A DNA stretch of 37,236 nucleotides from Pirellulales bacterium (GTDB lineage: Bacteria; Planctomycetota; Planctomycetia; Pirellulales; JAICIG01): contig DATLUO010000241.1 of assembly GCA_035533075.1 (NCBI GenBank), positions 1 to 37,236 of the forward strand, given 5' to 3'. Numbering within the stretch: position 1 is the first letter of the stretch; every line of letters begins with the position of its first letter. The translations under genes and the position numbers were made by a program. Under the pieces are notes generated by a model. That model had not been told where the DNA came from. It worked only from the letters and a program-made list of their open reading frames with translations, and ran no database searches. Below are positions 1-7,366 of this stretch, piece after piece.

Positions 1-891
1 GCGCGGCTGATAGCCCAACTGGCCGCCGAGAAAAAAGTCGCCACGCAGATGGGCACGCAGAACCACGAGCATCCGGGCTATTTGCGGCTGGTGGAATTGA
101 TTCAGTCGGGCGCCATCGGCGCCGTGCGTGAAGTACACGTCATCACCGACCGGCCGGGCAGTTTTTGGCAACAGGGGCTCGAACGGCCGACCGACGCGCC
201 GCCGGTTCCCAAAAGCTTACACTGGGATTTGTGGCTCGGCCCGGCAGCCGAGCGGCCTTACAACCCCGCGTACGTGCCGTTCCGCTGGCGCGGCTGGTGG
301 GATTTCGGTTGCGGGGCGATCGGCGACATGGCGATTCATCTGATGGACCCGGCCTTCTGGGCGCTCAAGCTTGGCGGGCCGGTCAAGGTCACATCGAAGG
401 GCCCGCCGCCGCACGCGGAAAGCGGCCCGACCTGGATGGAATCGCACTTCGAGTTCGGCCCGCGCGACGGCCTGCCGCCTTGCCAAGTCGTTTGGTACGA
501 AGGCACAGTCAAGCCGCAGCCCGAGAGTGCCGCCTTGCTGCCGATGAACGGCTCGCTGTTCATCGGCGACGAAGGCAAGATCGCCATCGAGCACGGGCAG
601 ATGCCAAAACTGCTGCCCGAAGAAAAGTTCGCCGCCTTCGAAGGCCCCGAGCCCTCGCTGCCGCGTTCGCCCGGTCATCACCAGCAATGGATCGAAGCCT
701 GCAAGACCGGCGGACGCGCGGGGAGCAACTTCGCCTACGCCGGCCCGTTCACGGAGATCGTGCTGTTGGGCAACGTGGCTTACCGCGTCGGCAAGCCGAT
801 CACTTACGATCCCGCGTCGGTGAAAATCACCGACGTGCCCGAGGCCAACCGGTTCCTGGGCAAAGAGTATCGCAAAGGCTGGGAAGTCTGA
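1..891 (+). CDS. Gfo/Idh/MocA family oxidoreductase, 5'-truncated
   Basis: This is the C-terminal part of an NAD(P)-dependent sugar or inositol dehydrogenase-type protein. The frame is open from base 1, so the Rossmann nucleotide-binding domain and the EKP catalytic motif lie outside the window; the ATG at 49 is internal. Visible family signatures are the TQMGTQNH segment just after the missing EKP helix, the R-x-V-E-L-I-Q-S-G-A-I-G stretch, and a GCGAIGDMAIHLMDPAFW block typical of the bacterial C-terminal alpha/beta domain. The reading frame ends in TGA at 889-891. The substrate cannot be told from sequence. In planctomycetes such proteins are very numerous and many are exported, but the N-terminus needed to see a signal peptide is absent here. 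It is followed by a hairpin repeat and then the dimethylformamidase-like gene on the same strand. Confidence 0.92.
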   Translation, partial: ARLIAQLAAEKKVATQMGTQNHEHPGYLRLVELIQSGAIGAVREVHVITDRPGSFWQQGLERPTDAPPVPKSLHWDLWLGPAAERPYNPAYVPFRWRGWWDFGCGAIGDMAIHLMDPAFWALKLGGPVKVTSKGPPPHAESGPTWMESHFEFGPRDGLPPCQVVWYEGTVKPQPESAALLPMNGSLFIGDEGKIAIEHGQMPKLLPEEKFAAFEGPEPSLPRSPGHHQQWIEACKTGGRAGSNFAYAGPFTEIVLLGNVAYRVGKPITYDPASVKITDVPEANRFLGKEYRKGWEV

Positions 892-907
892 GGCGACAGC
901 GGCGAGC

Positions 908-925
908 CGGAGGCGTCAGCCTCCG
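908..925. repeat. Hairpin repeat, 7-bp stem
   Basis: CGGAGGC and GCCTCCG flank a GTCA loop, 17 bases after the oxidoreductase stop. There is no T-tract. It resembles short extragenic hairpin repeats seen in planctomycete genomes; it could help end the upstream transcript. Confidence 0.45.
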
Positions 926-1007
926 TGTCGTACCACGGCATCCATCGCAGTCGCCGTCGTGCATGCGTTCGGCGTGCAACGCGAAGGCCTATGCCGCAGA
1001 GGAATCA

Positions 1008-1031
1008 CGAAAGCGCGAAAGAACGAAAGAG
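1008..1031. repeat. Three tandem 8-base units starting CGAAAG
   Basis: CGAAAG begins at 1008, 1016 and 1024, giving an exact 8-base period. The last unit runs into the AGGAAGG ribosome-binding site (1030-1036) of the next gene, so unit number could affect the leader of that mRNA. Confidence 0.6.
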
Positions 1032-1040
1032 GAAGGCCAG

Positions 1041-2504
1041 ATGCGTTTAATGAGGTTCGCAGTCGTGACAGATCGGGTATTCATTTCCTTCGCGGTGCTG
1101 CTGGCATTGGCCGCGATGACTCGCGCCGACGAGCCGCAGCCGGTCACGCGGTCGCTGTATGTCGAAGGCTATACGGATCAGCTCAGTTATGCGCCGGGCG
1201 ACACGGTCGAGTTCCACGTCTCCGCGACGGCGCCCAAGTGGTCGCTGGAAATCTCGCGGCTGGGGGCGAAGACCGAAACGGTTTTCAAGCAGGAAAACCT
1301 AGCGGGCGCCGCCTACCCGGTTCCGGCCAATGCTTCGTCGCACGGCTGCGGCTGGCCGGCATCGTTTACGCTGAAGATTCCTTCGGATTGGCGCAGCGGC
1401 TATTACGACGCAGTGCTGCGCGTAGCCGATGGCGGCGGCGAGTTCACCGAGCGCAACCGCCGCACGGCCGAGTCACGGCTGTTTTTCGTCGTTCGTTCGG
1501 CTCAGCCGGGAAAGAATTCCAAGATTCTGTTGCAATTGGCCACGAACACGTACAACGCCTACAACAATTGGGGCGGGCATAGCCTGTACGCCTTTCACGC
1601 CCGCAACAAGCTGCAAGGCACGCGAGTTTCGTTCGATCGCCCGCTGGCCGGGCAGTTTCGCACCTGGGAGTTGCCGTTCGTGGCCTGGGCCGAGCGTAAC
1701 GGCATTGCCCTCGAATACGCGGTCAACTCCGATCTCGAATTTCGCCCCGAGTTGCTCAAGCAGTATAAGCTGGTGCTCAGCGTCGGCCACGATGAATATT
1801 GGTCCACGCCGATGCGCGATCATCTGGAAGCTTATATCGGCGCGGGCGGCAACGTGGCCTTCTTCAGCGGCAACACTTGCTGCTGGCAGGTGCGCAGCGA
1901 GGCCGAGGGCCGGCAGCTTGTCAGTTACAAGCAGGCGTTCAATCTCGATCCGCTGTTTCCCAGCGGCAAGCGGCGGCTGTTGGCCACGCTTTGGAGCCAT
2001 CACCTCGTAGCCCGGCCGGAGAACCAACTGACCGGCGTGGGCTTTCTGCACGGCGGCTATCATCGCAGCCACGGCCAATACATGGACGGCGCGGCGGCGT
2101 TTACCGTGCATCGCCCCGAGCATTGGGTCTTCGCCGGCTCGGGGCTGAAGGCCGGCGAAAGCTTCGGCGGCAAGAACACGATCGTGGGCTACGAGTGCGA
2201 CGGCTGCGAGTTCGAGTTGCAAGACGGCTTGCCGACCCCGACGCATCGCGACGGCACGCCCGAGACGTTCGCGATTCTCGGCACATGCCCTGCCCGCTGG
2301 CATCCCGATGACGCGCTGTGGTACGACCGCTTTCCACGCGACAAAACGGGCGCCCCGGCCGAAGGCCACGCCGTGATGGGCGTCTACACGCGCGGCGGCT
2401 CCGTTTTTACCGTTGGCACGACCGACTGGGCACACGGCCTGGCCGGCGACGACCCGGCCGTCGAGCGGATCACGCGGAACGTGCTCGAGCGGTTTTCGAA
2501 GTAG
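1041..2504 (+). CDS. Exported N,N-dimethylformamidase-beta-like protein
   Basis: A 487-aa protein. The ATG at 1041 was chosen because AGGAAGG lies 4 bases upstream and because translation from there begins with a signal peptide: basic MRLMR, hydrophobic core about residues 12-26, likely cleavage after TRA (29). The frame stays open far upstream, but that part overlaps the oxidoreductase gene and is not protein-like. A beta-rich N-terminal region (about 35-150) is followed by a C-terminal domain with TYNAYNNWGGHSLY (170-183), SVGHDEYWS (248-255) and a glycine-rich GGNVAFFSGNTCCWQVR stretch (269-285). These match the large-subunit C-terminal domain of N,N-dimethylformamidase, an iron-dependent amidase with a glutamine-amidotransferase-like fold. 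Many proteins with this domain are uncharacterised, so amidase activity is only a family-based guess and the substrate is unknown. Confidence 0.85.
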   Translation: MRLMRFAVVTDRVFISFAVLLALAAMTRADEPQPVTRSLYVEGYTDQLSYAPGDTVEFHVSATAPKWSLEISRLGAKTETVFKQENLAGAAYPVPANASSHGCGWPASFTLKIPSDWRSGYYDAVLRVADGGGEFTERNRRTAESRLFFVVRSAQPGKNSKILLQLATNTYNAYNNWGGHSLYAFHARNKLQGTRVSFDRPLAGQFRTWELPFVAWAERNGIALEYAVNSDLEFRPELLKQYKLVLSVGHDEYWSTPMRDHLEAYIGAGGNVAFFSGNTCCWQVRSEAEGRQLVSYKQAFNLDPLFPSGKRRLLATLWSHHLVARPENQLTGVGFLHGGYHRSHGQYMDGAAAFTVHRPEHWVFAGSGLKAGESFGGKNTIVGYECDGCEFELQDGLPTPTHRDGTPETFAILGTCPARWHPDDALWYDRFPRDKTGAPAEGHAVMGVYTRGGSVFTVGTTDWAHGLAGDDPAVERITRNVLERFSK

Positions 2505-2689
2505 CTCTTGGCATCCGAAGCGTCAGCCACTGAAATGCCGGAGTATTTCCTGCTTCTGCGGTGATGGGACATCTCGCCGAAGCCTCCGATCTCGGTCGCT
2601 GCAAGATTCCGGCCTTCTTGACGCGCGATCGGCTATATACTGCTGTGTTAATGCGTGAACCGTTTCAGGCAACATTACTGAGGCCAACA

Positions 2690-3106
2690 ATGGTTCGCCA
2701 AAGGTCCACGCTCAAGCAGTTTTCGATTGTCGCTACGGCTCTTTGCCTCACCTTGGGTACGTTCGGCATCTGCGGAATATCATGGAGTCCACGAATATCC
2801 ATTGCGCCTGCAAAGGTGGGGCAGCGGATAGCGGTTCGGGTTCAGTATCCTCCTTGGCACGGTCGCAGGTTCGCGCTTTGGATATGTCCTAGCGGGACCT
2901 ATGATTGGTGGGGAGATGGCGAGCGAGACACGGGAGTCGCGGGCCTCGCAACGCGCAAATGGCACGGCGGCTATTATTCCGAAGCGCAGTTGGGCCCGGT
3001 CCTCGCGCCGGGTGATTATGACGTCTATCTGACGTATGAAATTGCCCCGCCAATTGATGCTGAAGATCATACTCCGGCGTACGGTAAGATAACCGTGGCG
3101 GAGTGA
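2690..3106 (+). CDS. Small secreted or anchored protein of unknown function
   Basis: A 138-aa protein that I do not recognise. The frame extends upstream to 2561, but the ATG at 2690 has GAGG at 2680-2683 (6-base spacing) and gives an N-terminal hydrophobic segment (about residues 10-30, ATALCLTLGTFGICG), as expected for export or anchoring. The ATG at 2651 is a weaker alternative with no ribosome-binding site. The rest looks like a single beta-sandwich: RISIAPAKVGQRIAVRVQYPP, a Trp-rich TYDWWGDGERD turn, and GDYDVYLTYEIAPP near the end. A possible -10 element (TATACT, 2636-2641) lies upstream with no good -35. It ends 26 bases before a convergent small gene. No functional assignment is justified. 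Confidence 0.6.
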   Translation: MVRQRSTLKQFSIVATALCLTLGTFGICGISWSPRISIAPAKVGQRIAVRVQYPPWHGRRFALWICPSGTYDWWGDGERDTGVAGLATRKWHGGYYSEAQLGPVLAPGDYDVYLTYEIAPPIDAEDHTPAYGKITVAE

Positions 3107-3132
3107 GTCCTGTCCGTTCAGGATTGCCGGCG

Positions 3133-3333
3133 CTAAGCGATTAAGGCCGCGTTTTTTCGCTGCTTGTCCAGGCATGCCGCCGAATTCCGAAGACATTGCT
3201 CCAATCGCGCAAGCAATCTTCGTTGCGTCGCTTCCAACTTGCGGACCATGATCAGCAGCGGTTCGTCCGGCGGCGACGCAGGCAGGAACTCGAAGCTGCC
3301 TTGCCGATTCGCCCCAAGTGCTTTTTTGTCCAT
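3133..3333 (-). CDS. Small coiled-coil protein, 66 aa (paralog of the 51-aa ORF upstream)
   Basis: Begins at ATG 3333 with AAGG nine bases upstream; a TTG three codons earlier is less likely. A flexible N-terminal half containing SPPDEP is followed by a charged, heptad-like helix, KLEATQRRLLARLEQCLR, then NSAACLDKQRK. The helix aligns without gaps with the neighbouring 51-aa product: both contain TQRRLL, then L, R, S and a C-L-x-K ending, about 12 identities in 24 positions. The pair is transcribed 3651 to 3133. No known family is recognised. Duplication of the helix supports it as genuinely coding despite its size. Confidence 0.55.
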   Translation of the reverse strand: MDKKALGANRQGSFEFLPASPPDEPLLIMVRKLEATQRRLLARLEQCLRNSAACLDKQRKNAALIA

Positions 3334-3495
3334 GAGTTGCAACCTTAAGTGGGAGGCGTTCTCGAGTTGACGTTCGCCGCAGATTCGCGTTCACTTCAAG
3401 TAACGTCGAAAATGGCCCGAGGCGCGCGCAGCAGCGGATGCGACTGGGGTTGTTCGACGGGCGAGACGCCGGGCGCCGGATTGCGCCGCGGGGCT

Positions 3496-3651
3496 TCATT
3501 GCCGCGGCAATTTCGCCTTTTTCAGGCACTGCTCGGAGCTGCGAATGCTCTTGTCGAGTTGTTGCAAGAGCCGGCGTTGGGTCTTTTTGAGTTCCAGCGT
3601 TTTGGCACGGAGAGAATCGGCTTCGACGGCTTTTTTGCGATTGGGCGACAT
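3496..3651 (-). CDS. Micro-ORF, 51-aa basic coiled-coil protein
   Basis: Begins at ATG 3651, with AGGA five bases upstream, and ends in TGA. The product starts MSPNRKKAVEADSLRAKTLE, then has KKTQRRLLQQLDKSIR and ends SSEQCLKKAKLPRQ. It is very basic and almost entirely helical in character. It aligns with the C-terminal helix of the 66-aa product encoded 162 bases downstream on the same strand, so the two are probably tandem duplicates. Function unknown; a small nucleic-acid-binding or partner-binding helix is possible but speculative. An AT-rich block upstream (about 3775-3815) could hold the promoter. Confidence 0.5.
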   Translation of the reverse strand: MSPNRKKAVEADSLRAKTLELKKTQRRLLQQLDKSIRSSEQCLKKAKLPRQ

Positions 3652-4018
3652 CGAAATCCTGCATGAGCGGTCCACTCAAGTCGACGACATCCTCAGCGTT
3701 CAATCGAATAAAGCATCCGCAGCCCGACATGCTATCCGCCATTCTTTCCAATTCGGTTTCCGGTAAGCGCCTGTCATAATAATTGCAATTAAGAATCTTT
3801 TATATATCCAGTTTCTCGGCGGCGCGGTCAGTTAGCGGAAGAGAGCGTCGTTCCAACTACAAATTACCTGTCGTGGAGGCGTCCCGCCTGTGACGAAGCA
3901 GGCGTCCCGCCCGCACCACAACTCAGGACGCCGCCCGGCAATGCTCGATTTGTCGCGTGCCGCTGGCTAGGATGAAGTGCATCGCGCCGCAGGCGCATCA
4001 ACGGTACAGAGGTCGGTC
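3652..4018. other. Divergent intergenic region with AT-rich block and a direct repeat
   Basis: This 367-base gap separates the micro-ORF (-) from the GntR gene (+). About 3775-3815 is strikingly AT-rich for this genome and is the best place for promoters, although I see no clean -35/-10 pair. At 3877-3888 and 3900-3911 the 12-base word AGGCGTCCCGCC occurs twice; each copy holds a GGCG/CGCC mini-hairpin. AGAGG at 4008-4012 is the ribosome-binding site of the GntR gene. Confidence 0.5.
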
Positions 4019-4771
4019 ATGTCCCGCGTCGATCGCGTGTCGGAAGTCGTCCAGGCTTTGGAAGATAAGATCCTAAGCGGCGGTCTCAATCCCGGCGATC
4101 CGCTGCCCTCGGAGCGAGAGATCAGCACGCAACTGGGGGTCAGCCGCACCGTCGTTCGCGAGGCGATCGGCCGGTTGGCCGGCCTGGGCCTGGTTCGCAG
4201 CATCCAAGGTTCGGGCACGCGGGTCGCCGCGCCGAGCGGCCGGCAGATTTCGGTCGGCTATCAGCGTTTGCTGCGCTGGTCGGATTGCCGGTTGGAAGAC
4301 CTAGCCGCCGTGCGGTTGCCTTTGGAGACGGCCATCGCGGCGTCGGCGGCGATTCATCGCACCGAGGTTCAGCTCGCTTCGCTCGAAGAGACGCAGCAGA
4401 CTTTGGGAAACCCGGCCAAATCGCTCAAAGCGCACCTCAAGGCCGACCTTGATTTTCACGCGATTCTCGCCGAAGCCACCGGCAACGCGATGTTCCACCT
4501 GGTGCTGGCGCCGATTCAGGAATTGCTCATCGAGAGCCGGCGGCAGACGCTGGGCCGCCACGGCGCGGCCCTCGCCCATCGTCACCACGCCGACATTCTG
4601 GCCGCCGTCGTAGCCGGCGATGCGCGGCTCGCCAGCCAGGCCATGCGAGAGCATATCGAAGCGAACTTTCAGCACTTGCGTGCAGCGGCGACGAGCGTCG
4701 ATGCGGTCCTGCTCGGCGATCAGCCGCAGGGTGGCGATACCATTCAGCGGCGCGTCAAGGAATTTCCGTAG
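4019..4771 (+). CDS. FadR-type GntR family transcriptional regulator
   Basis: A 250-aa DNA-binding regulator. The ATG at 4019 is preceded by AGAGG with 6-base spacing; the in-frame GTG at 3977 lacks such a site. The N-terminal winged helix-turn-helix (about 5-72) shows the GntR hallmark PLPSEREISTQLGVSRTVVR followed by the wing GLVRSIQGSGTRV. The C-terminal helical FCD effector domain (about 90-220) carries the expected metal-site residues, D143 and H147 in the ADLDFH segment, then H190 and H212. Family members usually sense an organic acid, sugar acid or similar metabolite and repress adjacent catabolic genes. No obvious target operon is adjacent: the upstream neighbours are the micro-ORFs, transcribed away from it. 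The ligand is unknown. Confidence 0.92.
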   Translation: MSRVDRVSEVVQALEDKILSGGLNPGDPLPSEREISTQLGVSRTVVREAIGRLAGLGLVRSIQGSGTRVAAPSGRQISVGYQRLLRWSDCRLEDLAAVRLPLETAIAASAAIHRTEVQLASLEETQQTLGNPAKSLKAHLKADLDFHAILAEATGNAMFHLVLAPIQELLIESRRQTLGRHGAALAHRHHADILAAVVAGDARLASQAMREHIEANFQHLRAAATSVDAVLLGDQPQGGDTIQRRVKEFP

Positions 4772-4813
4772 GGAACGCCCTGCTATGCGGTTCAGCCGCA
4801 AGGCGGCGCAGAA

Positions 4814-4990
4814 TCATCCTGTACCGCCCGTCGAGAAGGTTTCGCGAACCCAGGCTCGGAATGAGCGGATCCACGCCGTCTCGTCGGTCGTCGCTCGCTC
4901 TTCGAGGAAGCGATTCAGTCCCGCTATGCGCAATTCCAGCAAATTCCTGCTGCGTTCGGATTCAGCGTACTGTCCTTCGGCCAGCCATCG
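4814..4990 (-). pseudogene. Protein-like open frame without a start, probable gene remnant
   Basis: On the minus strand, 58 codons run open to TGA at 4814-4816. The translation looks like real protein: EGQYAESERSRNLLELRIAG, then LNRFLEERATTDETAWIRSF, then RAWVRETFSTGGTG. There is no ATG or GTG after the in-frame stop immediately upstream. A second frame just upstream reads DVHIEIDDGWPKDS and then stops, so one frameshifted gene could explain both. I do not recognise the family. Confidence 0.35.
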
Positions 4991-5008
4991 TCAATCTCGA
5001 TATGAACA

Positions 5009-5041
5009 TCCCCTCGGCCGCAACGGCGCGCGGCGAGGGGA
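5009..5041 (-). terminator. Strong hairpin downstream of the IscA-type gene
   Basis: TCCCCTCG pairs with CGAGGGGA (8 bp), with an inner CCGC/GCGG stem around an 8-base loop and one bulged base. It begins about 33 bases after the stop codon. No U-tract follows, so it may be a 3'-protecting structure rather than a classic intrinsic terminator. Confidence 0.5.
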
Positions 5042-5074
5042 TCGGTGGGTTTCGCGTTTTCTCGCGGCGGCCGA

Positions 5075-5407
5075 TCAGGCCTGGAACGAACTGCCGCAGC
5101 CGCAGCTCTTGACCGCGTTGGGGTTGTCGAAGGTGAAGCCGCGCTTCTCCAGGCCTTCGTAGAAGTCGACCGTCGTGCCGTCGAGATACAGCGCGCTCTT
5201 CTTGTCGACGACCACCGTCACGCCGTGATAGTCGTACTTGCTGTCGACCTTTTCATCGTAGGTCTTGTCGAAGCCGAGGCTGTATTGAAAGCCGCTGCAG
5301 CCGCCGCCCGCCACGCCGACGCGCAGGACCGTGTCCTCGTCGAACTTCTGTTCCTGCATGATCCGCTTGACTTCGTTGGCGGCCTTTTCGCTCAATGCCA
5401 CTGCCAT
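5075..5407 (-). CDS. IscA/ErpA/HesB-family iron-sulfur cluster carrier
   Basis: A 110-aa A-type carrier, full family length, which accepts or inserts Fe-S clusters in the cytoplasm. The three conserved cysteines are present: C37 in GGGCSGFQY, and C102 and C104 in the C-terminal SCGCGSSF. Start ATG at 5407; AGGAG lies 12 bases upstream, a rather long spacing. It follows the cysteine desulfurase gene on the same strand, 129 bases downstream, which fits a shared role in cluster assembly. A perfect -10 hexamer in that gap suggests it can also be transcribed alone. No scaffold (IscU/NifU) gene is next to it. Whether it is IscA, ErpA or SufA by function cannot be told from sequence. Confidence 0.94.
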   Translation of the reverse strand: MAVALSEKAANEVKRIMQEQKFDEDTVLRVGVAGGGCSGFQYSLGFDKTYDEKVDSKYDYHGVTVVVDKKSALYLDGTTVDFYEGLEKRGFTFDNPNAVKSCGCGSSFQA

Positions 5408-5477
5408 AGTGCTCTACCACTCCTGAAAAAGGGTGCGTGCTTGCTAAGCCCGGATTTTGACAACCAAGTATGCCTAA

Positions 5478-5483
5478 ATTATA
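5478..5483 (-). promoter_or_regulatory. Likely -10 element of the IscA-type gene
   Basis: TATAAT on the minus strand, about 70 bases before the start codon; only weak -35 matches 17-18 bases upstream. Confidence 0.5.
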
Positions 5484-5536
5484 CAACTCGCTGGAAAAAG
5501 GGAAGCCAGCCGGTCCCGAAACCGCGAAAAAACGCC

Positions 5537-6730
5537 TCAGGCCAGGCTGCTCAGCTTGCGCAGCCGGACGACCGCCTGGCTGACCGCCTCGATGGCAAAC
5601 TCGACGTCGTCGGCCGTATTGAACCGGCCCAAGCCGAAGCGCAAGCTGGCCCGCGTCAGATCTTCGCTAAGACCCAAGGCCCGCAGCACATGGCTGGGCT
5701 CCGGGTCGGCCGACGTGCAGGCGCTGCCGGAGCTGACCGCCAGCCGCTTCATGCTCATCATCAAGGCCTCGCCGTCGACGTGGGCGAAACTGAGGTTCAA
5801 ATTGCCGGGCAAGCGCCGGCTGCGGTCGGAAAGGGCCGGCCCGTTGAGCGACACTCCTTCGAGGGCTTTCAACAACCCGGCGCAAAGCCGATCGCGCAGC
5901 TCCGCCAGCCGCGTCGCCTCTGCAGGCAGTTCCGCGAGGCAAAGTTCCAGCGCCTTGGCGAAGCCCGCGATGCCCGGCACGTTGAGCGTGCCGCTGCGCA
6001 GCCCCCCTTCCTGGCCGCCGCCGTCGATCTGCGGCTGCAAACGGACGGGCGGACTGCGGCGCCGGACGTACAACGCCCCGACCCCCTTGGGGCCGTATAT
6101 CTTGTGGGCCGAGAAGCTCATCAAATCGATCTGCAATTCCGTCACGTCGACGGGCAGTTTTCCGACGGCTTGCGTGGCGTCGCAGTGCAATAGTACTCCC
6201 CGCTGGCGGCAGATGGCGCCGATTTCGGCCAGCGGCTGGATGACGCCGATCTCGTTGTTGGCCAGCATCACCGAGACCAGCGCGGTGTCGTCGCGGATGG
6301 CGGCGGCCACTCGCCCCGTGTCGACAAGCCCCGCGCAAGCTTCGCCGACCGGCGCCACCGGCAAGAGCGTGACTTCGAAGCCGCGGCGGCCGAGACGCTC
6401 CAGCGGATCGAGCACGGCTTTGTGCTCGGTCGCGAGGCTGATGAAATGATCGCCTTTGCGCTTGCCGCGTTCGGCGACGCCGCGCAACGCGAGATTGTTG
6501 CTCTCGGTCGCGCCGCTGGTGAACACGATCTCGCGCGGCTCGGCGCCGATGGCCGCGGCGATCGACTGCCGCGACTCGTCGACGGCGTCCTTGGCCTCCC
6601 AGCCCCAGGCATGGCTCACGCTGCGGGCGTTGCCGTAGCGCTGGCTGAAAAACGGCAGCATCGCCTCGACCACGCGCGGATCGACGCGCGTGGTGGCGTG
6701 GTTGTCCATGTAAACGCGATCGGCGGGCAT
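5537..6730 (-). CDS. Cysteine desulfurase, NifS/IscS type
   Basis: A 397-aa PLP enzyme that removes sulfur from L-cysteine as an enzyme-bound persulfide for Fe-S cluster and thio-cofactor synthesis. Class V aminotransferase motifs are all present: SGATESNN (72-79), TEHKAVLD with cofactor-stacking H103, [14 protein letters not shown] (182-195), and [10 protein letters not shown] with the PLP lysine K210. The active-site loop [20 protein letters not shown] holds the catalytic C338. The loop is the longer, mobile kind of IscS/NifS (group I) enzymes rather than SufS. Start ATG 6730 gives [14 protein letters not shown], the normal N-terminus. It lies upstream of the A-type carrier gene in the same direction. 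A short GCCT/AGGC stem followed by six Ts spans its stop codon and may end some transcripts. Its leader can form alternative hairpins. Confidence 0.96.
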   Translation of the reverse strand: MPADRVYMDNHATTRVDPRVVEAMLPFFSQRYGNARSVSHAWGWEAKDAVDESRQSIAAAIGAEPREIVFTSGATESNNLALRGVAERGKRKGDHFISLATEHKAVLDPLERLGRRGFEVTLLPVAPVGEACAGLVDTGRVAAAIRDDTALVSVMLANNEIGVIQPLAEIGAICRQRGVLLHCDATQAVGKLPVDVTELQIDLMSFSAHKIYGPKGVGALYVRRRSPPVRLQPQIDGGGQEGGLRSGTLNVPGIAGFAKALELCLAELPAEATRLAELRDRLCAGLLKALEGVSLNGPALSDRSRRLPGNLNLSFAHVDGEALMMSMKRLAVSSGSACTSADPEPSHVLRALGLSEDLTRASLRFGLGRFNTADDVEFAIEAVSQAVVRLRKLSSLA

Positions 6731-6771
6731 CGAGAATGCGCGAACGAACAGAGCTTTTTAAGAGCGGTCAA

Positions 6772-6799
6772 CGCCGCCAACGCGGCGGCGGTTGCCGCC
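6772..6799 (-). promoter_or_regulatory. Two mutually exclusive hairpins in the cysteine desulfurase leader
   Basis: 6772-6790 forms CGCCGCC/GGCGGCG (7 bp, 5-base loop). 6787-6799 forms GGCGG/CCGCC (5 bp, 3-base loop). They share bases 6787-6790 and so cannot coexist. Both lie between the -10 and the start codon. Regulatory meaning is inferred only. Confidence 0.3.
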
Positions 6800-6805
6800 A
6801 TTATA
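6800..6805 (-). promoter_or_regulatory. Likely -10 element of the cysteine desulfurase gene
   Basis: TATAAT on the minus strand, 70 bases before the start codon at 6730. No convincing -35 is seen. Confidence 0.45.
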
Positions 6806-6843
6806 TCAGTCCGGCGAACTGTCCGCTTCGAGCGAGTTGTTTT

Positions 6844-6876
6844 GCGCAGCCGCTCGAAGGCGGCTGGGCGCTTTTT
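6844..6876 (+). terminator. Intrinsic terminator-like hairpin with T-tract
   Basis: GCGC-AGCCGC pairs with GCGGCT-(GG bulge)-GCGC around TCGAAG, followed directly by five Ts. This is a good intrinsic terminator for plus-strand transcription, yet no plus-strand gene ends here. It sits between two divergent promoters and could stop antisense transcription out of the desulfurase gene. Confidence 0.5.
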
Positions 6877-6944
6877 AAGTTGGCGGGCGGTTAATTCCCA
6901 GTTTTTCACAATTTACCAGTAAGTTCGTCTCTTTCCTCGCCCGA

Positions 6945-6950
6945 TATAAT
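6945..6950 (+). promoter_or_regulatory. Likely -10 element of the 124-aa protein gene
   Basis: TATAAT 41 bases before the GTG start; the region 17 bases upstream has only a weak -35. Confidence 0.45.
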
Positions 6951-6991
6951 CCCAATGGAACTCCTCATGACGGGGCTGCCGGAGCAGGGAA

Positions 6992-7366
6992 GTGGTCGCA
7001 CTTGTCCTGTACCTGGCGTGCGGCTCGACGCCAGAGTGCTACGTTGAAGAGCACGTCGACACGATCGCCGTGGTTCACGTCAAAGACGGCGCCGAGCTCG
7101 TCTTCTTCTTCGACTTCGTCCAGGGCGAGTGGGTTTGCCTCGATCATCGTTGGCTGGCGGGCGACATGCTGCCGGGCCGCTTGGGCGAACAGTGGACGCT
7201 CGCCTGGCACGACGACGGCGATTCGTGCTGGCGGCTGATACTCGCCGATCACTGGTACGAAACTTGGACGGACGAGAGCCCGTTGGCGGCGCAGCACAAC
7301 CGTCCATGGTTCGCTCGCTTGTTGGCGCCCGGGCTGAAACAGCCCTGTAAACCCGTCCCGCCCTGA
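6992..7366 (+). CDS. Conserved-looking protein of unknown function, 124 aa
   Basis: The GTG at 6992 is preceded by GGAG with 7-base spacing, and an in-frame TGA at 6968-6970 rules out a much longer product. The protein begins MVALVLYLACGSTPECYVEEHVD and is rich in Trp and acidic residues, for example GEWVCLDHRWLAGDMLPG and WRLILADHWYETWTDESPLAAQ. It ends in a proline-rich tail. The N-terminal hydrophobic stretch is too short for a clear membrane span. It reads like a compact soluble beta-rich protein. I do not recognise a family, and neighbours give no hint beyond a response regulator downstream. Confidence 0.65.
   Translation: MVALVLYLACGSTPECYVEEHVDTIAVVHVKDGAELVFFFDFVQGEWVCLDHRWLAGDMLPGRLGEQWTLAWHDDGDSCWRLILADHWYETWTDESPLAAQHNRPWFARLLAPGLKQPCKPVPP

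Noticed and set aside
165-1040. A 292-codon N-terminal extension of the dimethylformamidase-like protein
   Set aside because: It overlaps the oxidoreductase gene in another frame, is Arg/Ala-rich and not protein-like, while a signal peptide and ribosome-binding site mark the start at 1041.
3877-3911. A CRISPR array
   Set aside because: Only two short direct repeats with an 11-base gap; no spacer pattern and no cas genes. The other repeats in the window are hairpins of unlike sequence.
5045-6193. A 382-codon plus-strand frame
   Set aside because: It is antisense to the IscA-type and cysteine desulfurase genes and is a product of GC-rich third positions.
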